Positions 54,882-64,000 of a DNA stretch of 64,000 bases are shown here, in pieces. This DNA comes from Nemophila menziesii (taxonomy: Eukaryota; Streptophyta; Magnoliopsida; Boraginales; Hydrophyllaceae). The notes beneath the pieces are model-generated. The model ran no database searches. It was not told the DNA's origin and worked only from the letters and a program-made list of their open reading frames with translations. Within the stretch, counting starts at the first letter, position 1; each line of letters begins with the position of its first letter. Both the position numbers and the translations under genes were made by a program. Location: NCBI GenBank assembly GCA_029959085.1, contig JARWIR010000024.1, forward strand, positions 19,332,296-19,396,295, in the 5' to 3' direction.

Positions 54882-55178
54882 ATGAATAAGGTTCTCAAGT
54901 TTGCATTTCTATCAATGGTGGTATTCAATTTCCTTTTACAAATTCATGTGACGGATGCAGTTGGTTCCAGTTTCCTTTGCGATTTCTTCTATTTGGACGA
55001 TTGCTTGTGGGAGTCAACAGGTTTCTTTTGTTGCGGAAATTTACAACACTTTGTCAAATATAAAAGAGAATGTTTTTGTGATGCTGTAAAACTTCCAAAG
55101 TATTCCGTTCTCATTCATTCTCGTTGGGGAAAGTATTTGGAAAACACGTGTGATGTAGTGCTGGATTTTTGCAACTAG
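54882..55178 (+). CDS. Secreted eight-cysteine protein, type-2 nsLTP-like, copy 1 (98 aa)
   Basis: A small secreted protein: hydrophobic signal peptide about 1-26 (cleavage likely after VTDA), then a mature part of about 72 residues with eight cysteines at 33, 41, 50, 51, 64, 66, 90 and 97. The pattern C-x7-C-x8-CC-x12-CxC-x23-C-x6-C is the prolamin-superfamily arrangement. The x7, CxC with a hydrophobic middle residue (Phe65), x23 and x6 spacings agree with type-2 non-specific lipid-transfer proteins. The middle spacings (8 and 12) are unusual; about 13 and 8 are normal. Family members carry lipids outside the cell, in wall, cutin or defence roles; this protein's ligand is unknown. Intronless, with a poly(A)-type AATAAA at 55229. 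Identical to the copy at 58213. Confidence 0.75.
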   Translation: MNKVLKFAFLSMVVFNFLLQIHVTDAVGSSFLCDFFYLDDCLWESTGFFCCGNLQHFVKYKRECFCDAVKLPKYSVLIHSRWGKYLENTCDVVLDFCN

Positions 55179-55228
55179 AGAAAAGTGTAAAAGAGAGAAA
55201 TTGTATGATAATCTTGTTTATTTATTGG

Positions 55229-55234
55229 AATAAA
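55229..55234 (+). terminator. Polyadenylation signal, nsLTP-like gene copy 1
   Basis: 'aataaa' about 50 bases after the stop codon, followed by further 'aataaaaataaag' and T-rich sequence. The usual plant near-upstream element; the cleavage site is not known. Confidence 0.45.
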
Positions 55235-55276
55235 CAATAAAAATAAAGTATTGTATGTTTGTTGGTTCTTGTTTTT

Positions 55277-55393
55277 TTTTTTTTGGTTACATTGGAGAGC
55301 CACTTTGGACTCGGAGTCATTGACTCGGTTCGAACCTGCACCACTAGATTGGTAGACCAAGGCCCTGGCCAGTGAGCTAATCCCATCTGGTTA
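55277..55393 (-). mobile_element. tRNA-derived SINE, copy 1
   Basis: The minus strand reads TAACCAGATGGGATTAGCTC (A box) ... GTGCAGGTTCGAACC (B box) and ends in a poly-A tail. It is flanked by a perfect 13-base target duplication 'ggttcttgttttt' (55264-55276 and 55394-55406). It is not a functional tRNA. Confidence 0.85.
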
Positions 55394-55451
55394 GGTTCTT
55401 GTTTTTCCTTTCTGTCGTAACTTTGAGTATTAGATTAAGTAAGGTAACAAG

Positions 55452-56502
55452 TTGGATAATTATAACTTTACTTTTTTTTTTTTTTTTAAAGTTATAATTA
55501 TCCAACTTACAAAATTAGATTTCTTTTTTTTATTATATAAAAAAATCACTTTAAATTCGAAATTGTTTACTCCATTCAAATATGTACCAATAGAATGGAT
55601 GACAAAAATTAGATTTCTTCCTTCTAAGAATATAAATAAGAAGTATATCTTTCTTTTTCTCTTTTTTGTTTAAGATAACAAGTATATATCATTGAATCAA
55701 ATTGTCTTTTATTGAGTTTAGAGAAGCTACAAACTTCCTTCTATGTATCTTGCTGGATATTTTATCTAAGGAGTAAAATATCATTTACACCTTTTAAATT
55801 TTTAAATTTTTTAATTCTATGTTGGTAATGCCCTTTATTTATAAAATTAAACTTTGGAAAATATACATTTCATATGTGTCATAATTGACATTCTTTGGTT
55901 ACTTAAACTATTAGTCGAAATCTCATATATACCTCATATGATTTTTTTTTTTATCGGGTAAATATATATATTAAAAACGATGACACAAGAATAATATTTA
56001 CATCATTCTCGGCTTAAATCGACTTAAGATCACTCTAACTAGTTGCTAGCAATGCAATAAGAAGAAGCAAATGATATTATCGTCCACAAAAATACTGATT
56101 TTATATAAAAAAAAAATTGTTATTAATTTTTTTTAATTATAATCCCCTCCCTGAATTTTCATTTCGGTCCCCACTAATTTTTAAATTTATATATTCAACA
56201 TATAATTATTTTATATATATCGGTATTTTGTTTTTTATTATAAAATAAATATTATTTCCTAGAATATAGGAATTCATAGGATAAATAATTTTAAAAAAAA
56301 TTTGTATGGGACTTGTAGTGCTATCTTTACCTAATATAGGGACCTATAGCATAAATACTTTCGAGGAAAACATTTGTGGTTATTGCTCGCGAACCCCCTT
56401 GCCTACCCCCCCCCCCCCCCCTCCCAACAAAATTCATGGCTCCGCCCTTAAATGAGAGTCCACAATCTCCTGACGAGCAAGATGTGTATACATCGAATAA
56501 AG
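55452..56502. other. AT-rich 3' half of the duplicated segment
   Basis: It starts with a foldback: 'ttggataattataactttac' (about 55452) is inverted at 55485-55508 across a poly-T loop. No gene. A homopolymer of 16 C lies at about 56406-56421. Confidence 0.5.
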
Positions 56503-57060
56503 TTTGCATCAAGTGAAAAGTTTTCCCTTTATTTTTGCAAATTAACATTTTATCCATATATTGTCATAATATGATCAATGTTATCTCTTTTGTAATTTCT
56601 AATGAAATTAGTCATTAGTAAAGATATGTTACCTACCAAGATTATCTGTTGTCCGAACAAACATGACTAATAAAGTCATTAACCCTTGATTCATTTTTAA
56701 AATTTGTTTCATTTTTTACTTTTCATTTTTCTTTTCTTGTTCTTCCGATCTCACTGTCCTCCACAACACCACCACTACAACTTTTTCCACCAATTTCCGA
56801 TCACCACAACCAAAACTAATTTGTGCATCAAACAACATTAGTAAAACTATAAAAGGAAAAAACTAAGATTTTGAAGGATTATTTACCATGTAATTTGTGT
56901 ATAAACTAATGATTCTTGTATGAATAAATTTATTTATTTGGGGTATATGTGTATATTTATGATAGGTTCCTATAATTTAACTAGTTGCCAATTAAAATTG
57001 TTCATAATTAATGTATGATTTCTAGAAATGTTTGTTTGAAAATTTTGAAAAACACCATTG
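56503..57060. other. Unique spacer between duplicated segments
   Basis: Single-copy in this window, AT-rich, no recognisable gene or terminal repeats. Confidence 0.4.
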
Positions 57061-57079
57061 AACAATCATGAAAATGTTG

Positions 57080-57640
57080 GAGTTGATAAAGAAGTTACCA
57101 TAAGTAATTACCTTCGTGGGCAGTGGAGCACCTATTATATGGGAGGTGCGCCTGTATCGTCAATAAATCTGGTTGGTGACTTTCCGTAATTGGACGAGTG
57201 GTCATAACCAGATTAGTGGTGGTATGGGTTATATAACCAACGGTTTATTTCACAGTGTAGACTTGTGAGCCCAAACTATCAAGGATGCGAACAATTTTTT
57301 AACAAGGTTAGGAAGAATTCTATTTCTGAGAAGTAGATCATATAAAAGCTTTATCAACTTAGACCGCTAAGCGAAATTCATTGTTAATGATTTTGGTGTT
57401 ACGGTCTCCCTCTTTATACAAATCTATAAACCCAAATCATACATATATTTACTAAATATAAAGTCAATTGGTGACCCCTTGGATGTGATTTGTTTTACAC
57501 GTTAAGCGAGAACTTAATGGAGTGACGAACATACTTGCTAAAAACGTTCGATTGAATATGGATTTAATTAATTGGAAGAGCGACCATCTTTTGGAGTCTT
57601 TAGATTACCTTTCTAACTTATGTAGAAAAAAAGGTGTAGG
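57080..57640 (+). pseudogene. LINE RNase H remnant between the duplicated copies
   Basis: Near 57150 a frame reads CIVNKSGW, similar to the first strand of plant LINE RNase H. Near 57515-57560 another reads VKRELNGVTNILAKNVR, matching the final H.PRE.N..AD.LAK motif. Stops and shifts separate them. It explains much of the unique spacer. Confidence 0.5.
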
Positions 57641-58141
57641 TTAATCTATACTAGTTGTAATATTTACCACTTTGACGATAATTTTTTTTTTTTTTGCCAA
57701 ACATGTTTATAAAAAAATGGAACTAATAATTTAGGACCCATTATCAATTTTTATAAAAAATATATATCATGATTATTGAACGGGCCCCACATCTATTTTA
57801 TCAAATTCAGACAAGTTTTCTCTATCTAAATATAGTTAATGAAAGGACGAGACCTGAATAATTTTGGCATAAAATATAACGATCAATAACGCTTCAATAT
57901 TTACTTAGAAAATAAAATAAAATATTATTTCGTCATCATGACTATAATATGAAGTTTGACTACAACTGATTTAAAATCCATTTGAAGTTAATCGATATTA
58001 AGATGGTCAACTATATAATCAATTTCATCACAACTCCTTTTTTTTGTTTTGTTCAAATAATTTCATCACAACTCCATTTTATAAGAAATAATTACATATT
58101 TTCAATATTTATTACATGTTCTAGAATCATGATCATGATTG

Positions 58142-58148
58142 TATAAAT
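58142..58148 (+). promoter_or_regulatory. TATA box of nsLTP-like gene copy 2
   Basis: 'tataaat' at the same distance from the start codon as in copy 1. The duplicated part includes 360 bases upstream of the ATG, so the core promoter is shared but more distal sequence is not. Confidence 0.5.
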
Positions 58149-58212
58149 TGTAGAGTTAGGAACAATTCAATCTTCATCTCATTAGATAATATTTGATAAA
58201 CTCCTTCAAGAG

Positions 58213-58509
58213 ATGAATAAGGTTCTCAAGTTTGCATTTCTATCAATGGTGGTATTCAATTTCCTTTTACAAATTCATGTGACGGATGCAGTTGGTTCCA
58301 GTTTCCTTTGCGATTTCTTCTATTTGGACGATTGCTTGTGGGAGTCAACAGGTTTCTTTTGTTGCGGAAATTTACAACACTTTGTCAAATATAAAAGAGA
58401 ATGTTTTTGTGATGCTGTAAAACTTCCAAAGTATTCCGTTCTCATTCATTCTCGTTGGGGAAAGTATTTGGAAAACACGTGTGATGTAGTGCTGGATTTT
58501 TGCAACTAG
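58213..58509 (+). CDS. Secreted eight-cysteine protein, type-2 nsLTP-like, copy 2 (98 aa)
   Basis: The protein is identical to the gene product at 54882-55178, including the signal peptide and the eight cysteines at 33, 41, 50, 51, 64, 66, 90 and 97. It lies in the second duplicated segment with the same TATA box and poly(A) signal (58560). Because regulatory DNA beyond 360 bases upstream and about 1.3 kb downstream differs, expression could differ from copy 1. It is intact, so either both copies work or the duplication is too recent for decay. Confidence 0.75.
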   Translation: MNKVLKFAFLSMVVFNFLLQIHVTDAVGSSFLCDFFYLDDCLWESTGFFCCGNLQHFVKYKRECFCDAVKLPKYSVLIHSRWGKYLENTCDVVLDFCN

Positions 58510-58607
58510 AGAAAAGTGTAAAAGAGAGAAATTGTATGATAATCTTGTTTATTTATTGGAATAAACAATAAAAATAAAGTATTGTATGTTTGTTGGTTCT
58601 TGTTTTT

Positions 58608-58724
58608 TTTTTTTTGGTTACATTGGAGAGCCACTTTGGACTCGGAGTCATTGACTCGGTTCGAACCTGCACCACTAGATTGGTAGACCAAGGCCCTGGC
58701 CAGTGAGCTAATCCCATCTGGTTA
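58608..58724 (-). mobile_element. tRNA-derived SINE, copy 2
   Basis: Carried along in the duplication: same body, poly-A tail and 13-base target duplication (58595-58607 and 58725-58737) as at 55277-55393. It was present before the duplication. Confidence 0.85.
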
Positions 58725-59832
58725 GGTTCTTGTTTTTCCTTTCTGTCGTAACTTTGAGTATTAGATTAAGTAAGGTAACAAGTTGGATAATTATAACTTT
58801 ACTTTTTTTTTTTTTTTTAAAGTTATAATTATCCAACTTACAAAATTAGATTTCTTTTTTTTATTATATAAAAAAATCACTTTAAATTCGAAATTGTTTA
58901 CTCCATTCAAATATGTACCAATAGAATGGATGACAAAAATTAGATTTCTTCCTTCTAAGAATATAAATAAGAAGTATATCTTTCTTTTTCTCTTTTTTGT
59001 TTAAGATAACAAGTATATATCATTGAATCAAATTGTCTTTTATTGAGTTTAGAGAAGCTACAAACTTCCTTCTATGTATCTTGCTGGATATTTTATCTAA
59101 GGAGTAAAATATCATTTACACCTTTTAAATTTTTAAATTTTTTAATTCTATGTTGGTAATGCCCTTTATTTATAAAATTAAACTTTGGAAAATATACATT
59201 TCATATGTGTCATAATTGACATTCTTTGGTTACTTAAACTATTAGTCGAAATCTCATATATACCTCATATGATTTTTTTTTTTATCGGGTAAATATATAT
59301 ATTAAAAACGATGACACAAGAATAATATTTACATCATTCTCGGCTTAAATCGACTTAAGATCACTCTAACTAGTTGCTAGCAATGCAATAAGAAGAAGCA
59401 AATGATATTATCGTCCACAAAAATACTGATTTTATATAAAAAAAAAATTGTTATTAATTTTTTTTAATTATAATCCCCTCCCTGAATTTTCATTTCGGTC
59501 CCCACTAATTTTTAAATTTATATATTCAACATATAATTATTTTATATATATCGGTATTTTGTTTTTTATTATAAAATAAATATTATTTCCTAGAATATAG
59601 GAATTCATAGGATAAATAATTTTAAAAAAAATTTGTATGGGACTTGTAGTGCTATCTTTACCTAATATAGGGACCTATAGCATAAATACTTTCGAGGAAA
59701 ACATTTGTGGTTATTGCTCGCGAACCCCCTTGCCTACCCCCCCCCCCCCCCTCCCAACAAAATTCATGGCTCCGCCCTTAAATGAGAGTCCACAATCTCC
59801 TGACGAGCAAGATGTGTATACATCGAATAAAG

Positions 59833-60690
59833 ACACATGTAAGACATGAAACTTAATATATTTTTATACTCCAAAATGGGGAGCATACCCTCCATACTAA
59901 GTTTAATCCTAACTTGCCATATCAGGTACACGGTCGAAGTGAAAGCTATCTTACATGTGTTTGTCCTCCGCCCTGCTCCTGCCTTGTTTTCTTTAATCAT
60001 TTTAGGACAATCTGAATGGTAGATATAAATATCCCTATAACCACCCTCTTCGTATGGTACCCCAAATACCATCGGTAAAATTTCAACCAAAGTATTGGTA
60101 CTTCTCGGTTTTGAAATCTTCCTTGCAAAGCAGACAAATATGATCAAGTTCTAAATAGGATATTCGGTCTTTGGTGTAAAGTCTTACTCTCGATACAAGT
60201 CATACATATATTGTGTTCTTAAGGATGATTCAGGAACCCTATAGGACGGTAGCCCAAGGCCTTTCCAGAACCTTTTTTCTAAAAAATATGTAAACATTTT
60301 TCGGCTGGGCAGAAGCATTTTGTGGTATATTGTTATCATTTTGTGGTATATTTCTGCCTTTATCAATTTAATCATGATTATCCTACGTTAAACCTCTATT
60401 AAGATACGGTATATCGCTATCAATATTGATGTGTTCCCGACCTGCATGTGGTATTACCGATGTTAAGGTGCGGTATGCCGATTGTGCCTGCAAATTTATA
60501 CCATTTTTGAAATACTTTCTCAGCTATGTCTTTAGTTCTATATGCATTGATAAGACGGTTTTTAATGCGATACAAATCCTTAAATAACTGATAATCCTCA
60601 TCACGCTTATACTGATCCCAAATATTTTGTTCTTGTAAGAAATCACTATGAACTCATTTAACCCATAGGGACTCTTTATGATAACAAATT
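59833..60690 (-). other. Unassigned minus-strand protein-like debris
   Basis: Minus-strand frames look partly protein-like, for example DQYKRDEDYQLFKDLYRIKN followed by LINAYRTKDIAEKVFQKWYK (about 60615-60500) and a 127-codon frame at 60147-59764, which starts in unique sequence and runs into the duplicated segment. I do not recognise a family. Stops interrupt them. They may be part of the retroelement represented by the neighbouring gypsy fragment. Confidence 0.3.
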
Positions 60691-60694
60691 ATCC

Positions 60695-60860
60695 ATAAGA
60701 TTTGCCTCTTTGTTAGCTCGGAGTACACGTAGTAACTTATCTTTTTGAGTACTTGAAAGGTTAGCAGAAATAATAACAAGCAAAGTTTTGTTAATACCTA
60801 AATACGCATATCGCAACTGAGACAGAAGTGGTTTTTTCTCAAGGACAGGAGTACTTATTA
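60695..60860 (-). pseudogene. Gypsy polyprotein fragment (before RT)
   Basis: The minus strand reads TPVLEKKPLLSQLRYAYLGI, NKTLLVIISANLSSTQKDKL and LRVLRANKEA. It follows the plant gypsy segment between protease and RT (PPVLELKPLP.HL.YAFLG...LPVIIS..L...Q..KLL.VLR.HK.AIGW). It stops shortly after; no RT follows. Confidence 0.65.
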
Positions 60861-60914
60861 TAGATGTTATTTTTGTAAAGGTCTGGTTATCATTTTTCTA
60901 GTTTCTAGTTAGAT

Positions 60915-61540
60915 TTTTGCGGGTTATATACCCACTATTTTATTTTTTTTAATTATATTACAAGTCCATGTTGAAAATTTATGATTATAATTTTCTGGTT
61001 CAATATCTTTTTTTGCCAAGGTTCGTGCTATAATTCGAGGGTATATACCCACTGATTTCACAATACATTTTTCCTTGTCAAGGTACATGGCATTCCTCAA
61101 TGATAAAGATCCATACCCACAAAACATGCAAAATAGCGGGTATATACCCACAAAAACTACAAAACAGAGGGTATATACCCACTGAAAACCCAAAATAGTA
61201 GGTAAATTAACAAATCTAGATTTTACTAAACAAACATGAGATCGATGAAGGGGGAGGCGCTCATAGTGGGGGAGGTGGCATCGTGATGACGGAATTCTAA
61301 GGCGTGACCTTTTTTGGCTTGTTAATGGTGGTTATCTTGTACAAAGAAGTGTTTTTCTGGTGGTGAGATCTTGACGAATGGCGTCGGATTTCTGGTGGTG
61401 AAGATGGAGGTGGGGAGGTGAGAAGGTTGGGCGGCGTTTTTCAACTTCACGGCAAGATCTTGTACAAAAGAGCGGAAGAATTGGATTGATTGAACGGAAT
61501 ATCCCCCTAAAAATACAAAACAATGGGTATATACCCCCTA
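60915..61540. repeat. Array of GGGTATATACCC palindromes
   Basis: Copies at about 60919 ('gggttatatacccac'), 61039, 61139, 61169 and 61525 ('gggtatataccc', usually followed by 'ac'). The spacing is 120, 100, 30 and 356 bases. Each is a perfect 12-base palindrome except the first, which has an extra T. They flank the start of GC-rich island 4. Confidence 0.65.
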
Positions 61541-61990
61541 AAAATGTAAAAAAGGAGGTACGTTACTAGAGGTCTGAATAAATAGATTTGAGATCGATAA
61601 AGGGGGTGGCGCTCATGGTGGTGGAGAAGAAGAAGGTGTGGTAGGATCCGGCTGTGATTTGTGCTGATGAAGGTGGACAATGGCCAAATGTGAAGACATC
61701 CGGCGAGATCTGGTCCACGACGGCGGTATTCTGATGCAGTAGGGCGGCGGATTTGCTGGAAATAGAGGGGAAGTGATACCGAAATAAATGCAGGAAAGGT
61801 AAGATCTGTTGGAAAAGAATAAAGGTGAGACCAGAGGGGGGCTAGTTTTCGGGTGCAGGACGGCGGCAGCTTTGCTGATTACGAACGGGAGCAGAGAGAA
61901 AGAAGGGGAGGAGTGGGTTTTCTGGTGAAAGAGAAGGGATTTTAATCTAAATTTAAGGGAAAATGAGAGTAGTTTTATATATGGTTGACT
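61220..61990 (-). other. GC-rich gene-like island 4
   Basis: On the minus strand a TATA-like 'catatataaaac' (about 61984-61973) is followed by a CT-rich leader (about 61920-61880) and a GC-rich body reaching about 61230. Two related segments ('gagatcgat.aagggggaggc' at 61230 and 'gagatcgataaagggggtgg' at 61590) suggest an internal duplication. The minus-strand frame at 61523-61332 has no known domain. Confidence 0.35.
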
Positions 61991-62189
61991 TCTAATAAGG
62001 GACCTTTAATTAAAAACACTAGTGTAGAAAGGCCTTTATTCCTCTTTTATCCATGATTTGGGATGATATCCAGCATTACTTTTTATAATTTGATAAAAAA
62101 ATTGTTTCAATTCTATCTAAATTTAGTTTTCACACTTCGTTCGATTCTTGCTGATATGGTAAACCACCACTAATCTACATATAAGTCAA

Positions 62190-62350
62190 CATGGATATCG
62201 TACCCGGTTCTCCGGTCCTTCGGACCGGACCGAACCGGAGTTGATAGCACGCCAAAACCGCTCCGAACCGGTTTGATTGGTAACAGTTCAGTTCTTACCA
62301 AATTGAAAATCCCCTTATACGGAACCGATCCGAACCGGACTAGACCGTTA
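62190..62350. repeat. AACCGG-rich repeat
   Basis: Dense 'ccggaccg', 'gaaccgg' and 'ccgaaccgg' motifs with internal palindromes ('ccggtccttcggaccgg' at about 62212). Of the same general type as 21127-21720. Confidence 0.5.
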
Positions 62351-62359
62351 ACTTTTTTA

Positions 62360-64000
62360 ATATATATTTAGTATTTATTCCATAACCTATTTAGCCCAAC
62401 CCATCCCTTTTAGCCCATCCCTCGCCTATTAAGCCCACCCCTTAGCCCATAACATATTTAGCCCAACCCATCCCTCACCCCAAGCGTGTTATTCAACCCA
62501 TCCCTTTCTGTGATGATATTGCTGGGAGATTATGTTGCTTTGGTGATCTTGTTCCTCATTTGTGATGTTTATCAGAAGGGTGGGTTTCGGTTTTGGTAAT
62601 AAGGATTTGTCAAAAATGGTAAGTTTATATCAGATTTGTCGAAATGGGAGATTTTTATTATCAAATTGGCTCAACTCTTGTCTATTTTGTAGCAATTAGA
62701 ATAATTTATGATCTTTAATTATCTTGTATTCTTGTGCATGGGTGAATTTAATGTTTTTTGTGGATGAATTTATCAATTTGGATTGAATATTGGTGACGCA
62801 ATTATGTGTATTGTTCTCTATACTCCCTGGTTTTTTATTGTCTTGTATTCTTGTGAAAACTGAATTTCAAAACTGAGATTTTTATGCAAAATTTGTTTCT
62901 GTGATTCCAAAATTACATTATTTTTGAGAGAAATAGCTATATAAAGTGCAAATATAGATGAGAGATTGATCATCTAGTGACTTATTTAGTTGAATTTGCT
63001 TAATAAGAGGACATTTTGTATTCGAAAATGGGAATTTTGGTTAAAACATTTAAGTTGTTTGTGCTTTACAGGTTGAACTTATATTTTTTTAAATTTTGCT
63101 TCAAAATTATTGGATGACTTATGATATTTTGGAGGAAAGTCCCTGTATTTAGACTACTATGGTAAGTCAATGGCTTTGAACCCATGTGTAATTTAACTAA
63201 TATTAAGGAAATTTTTATTTTCTTTGGAATTTTTGAGACTTGGTTTTGGAAAAAAAAAAATCACTGGGTTTTTTTTAATTTGTGAGAAAAGTAATGGTGT
63301 TTGATAAATTGGTCCTGATTTTGGTGAAGTTGTCTACATCACTTGAATTAATTTTAGAAAATTGCAACTTTAGTCCCTGTGTATCTTGAAAACATAAATT
63401 CCATTTGAGTAGTTGAGTTTTCATATTTGGACACACTTGAAATCATAATTTGCGAATGTTAAGATCAAGTAGTTGATTTTGTAGGTTGATTCTTCAATGA
63501 AACAAAGAATAGGAGGTTGTGATGCTGATCTTTCTATGCGCAAGGGAATAAGTTTTGTGATGTAATCCGTACCTTGGCGGGGCAACCCGTATGATAATGG
63601 TTATTGTTGGGTTTTCAGTCATGGCATGGTTAGACTTACACTCTTTATATATCTCCTTATAAGAAATTTATCTGAGCCTCCATTAATGTTTTTATATTAC
63701 AATAAGAACCGGTAGTCATCCCTATACTAAAGTAAGTGTCTAATATATTATATATAAAGTATATATAAAGTAAGTGTCTAATTTTTCAGATATAGTATAT
63801 ATAGTATATGATCTGATTAAGTGATAATATATTTTTCATAGAGGAATCTACAAATTAAAGCCTACTTTGTAACAAAGAGAGTTTTTAAAGCCTAGTCACC
63901 AAAACCTTCTTTATAAGGCATAGTTACAATTTTTGGTTGGATTTTTTCCATCTATACCCTTTTCAATTATTATTTTTTTCAAAAATTCGTTTTTTTATTC
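62360..64000. other. Intergenic DNA, no gene recognised
   Basis: 62380-62510 holds repeated 'tagcccaacccatccct' motifs (about six imperfect copies). The rest is AT-rich with no supported frame. The smooth T-rich texture around 62550-63450 could be intron or UTR of a gene outside the window, but nothing in the sequence proves that. Confidence 0.35.

Larger units (their letters stand above)
54522..56502 (+). repeat. Recent segmental duplication, copy 1 (1981 bp)
   Basis: Matches 57853-59832 from 'cctgaataattttggcata' to 'catcgaataaag'. The only difference I saw is a poly-C run of 16 here against 15 in copy 2. It contains the nsLTP-like gene with promoter and the downstream SINE. Homology begins and ends abruptly. 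Confidence 0.93.
57853..59832 (+). repeat. Recent segmental duplication, copy 2 (1980 bp)
   Basis: The second copy of 54522-56502, in direct orientation at an offset of 3331 bases. It is identical by eye apart from one C fewer in the poly-C run (about 59737-59751). Flanking sequences differ completely from those of copy 1. Confidence 0.93.

Noticed and set aside
55297..55390. Functional tRNA gene
   Set aside because: It has A and B boxes but also a poly-A tail and a perfect target duplication and does not fold as a complete tRNA, so it is a SINE.
60915..61540. CRISPR-like array of repeated palindromes
   Set aside because: Repeats are only 12 bases, spacing is irregular (30-356 bases), the host is a plant and no cas-like genes exist.

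Overview
The window is plant nuclear DNA from a eudicot. It is AT-rich and dominated by transposable elements, with only three genes that look intact. The evidence is the set of Ty1/copia and Ty3/gypsy elements with plant-type primer-binding sites, LINE, SINE, MULE and hAT debris, an intron-rich plant subtilase, and secreted eight-cysteine proteins of the plant lipid-transfer type. The style of the repeats suggests an asterid, but I cannot name the species.

Layout. 1-5.7 kb: gypsy debris, a gypsy LTR, one copy of a dispersed repeat and a MULE deletion derivative that keeps a scrap of transposase. 5.7-11.4 kb: AT-rich DNA, a second copy of the dispersed repeat and decayed copia pieces. 11.5-19.5 kb: two minus-strand gypsy elements of one family lying head to tail, with LTR, primer site, gag and protease recognisable but no reverse transcriptase. 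19.6-21.1 kb: a LINE remnant. 21.7-23.3 kb: a GC-rich island followed by an array of short GGGnnnGCCC-type palindromes. 23.6-26.3 kb: an intact seven-exon secreted subtilisin-like protease gene (721 codons). 27.0-31.7 kb: a young copia element with a complete 1390-residue gag-pol frame, inserted in a small inverted-repeat element. 31.9-38.3 kb: a solo gypsy LTR, gypsy protease debris, a tRNA-Glu-like relic and a GC-rich island carrying a hAT-type MITE. 38.6-51.5 kb: a three-layer nest, with a decayed copia element holding a terminal-inverted-repeat element, which in turn holds a non-autonomous element with 1.4-kb LTRs. The insertion signatures of all three layers can be read. 51.5-54.4 kb: a SINE, a foldback element and a MITE within a MITE. 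54.5-59.8 kb: a near-perfect duplication of about 1.98 kb, each copy carrying an intact gene for a small secreted protein with a type-2 nsLTP-like cysteine pattern plus a SINE; a LINE RNase H scrap lies between the copies. 59.8-64 kb: gypsy debris, a GGGTATATACCC palindrome array, another GC-rich island and AACCGG-rich repeats.

The genes show no operon-like cooperation, as expected in a plant. The protease and both nsLTP-like products should enter the secretory pathway and act in the cell wall or apoplast. The most rewarding targets are the recent nsLTP-like duplication, the nested insertions, the apparently recent copia element and the arrays of short palindromes in several unrelated repeats. 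I found no clearly new defence system or cluster. Repeat boundaries are by eye, and TE lineage names are provisional.
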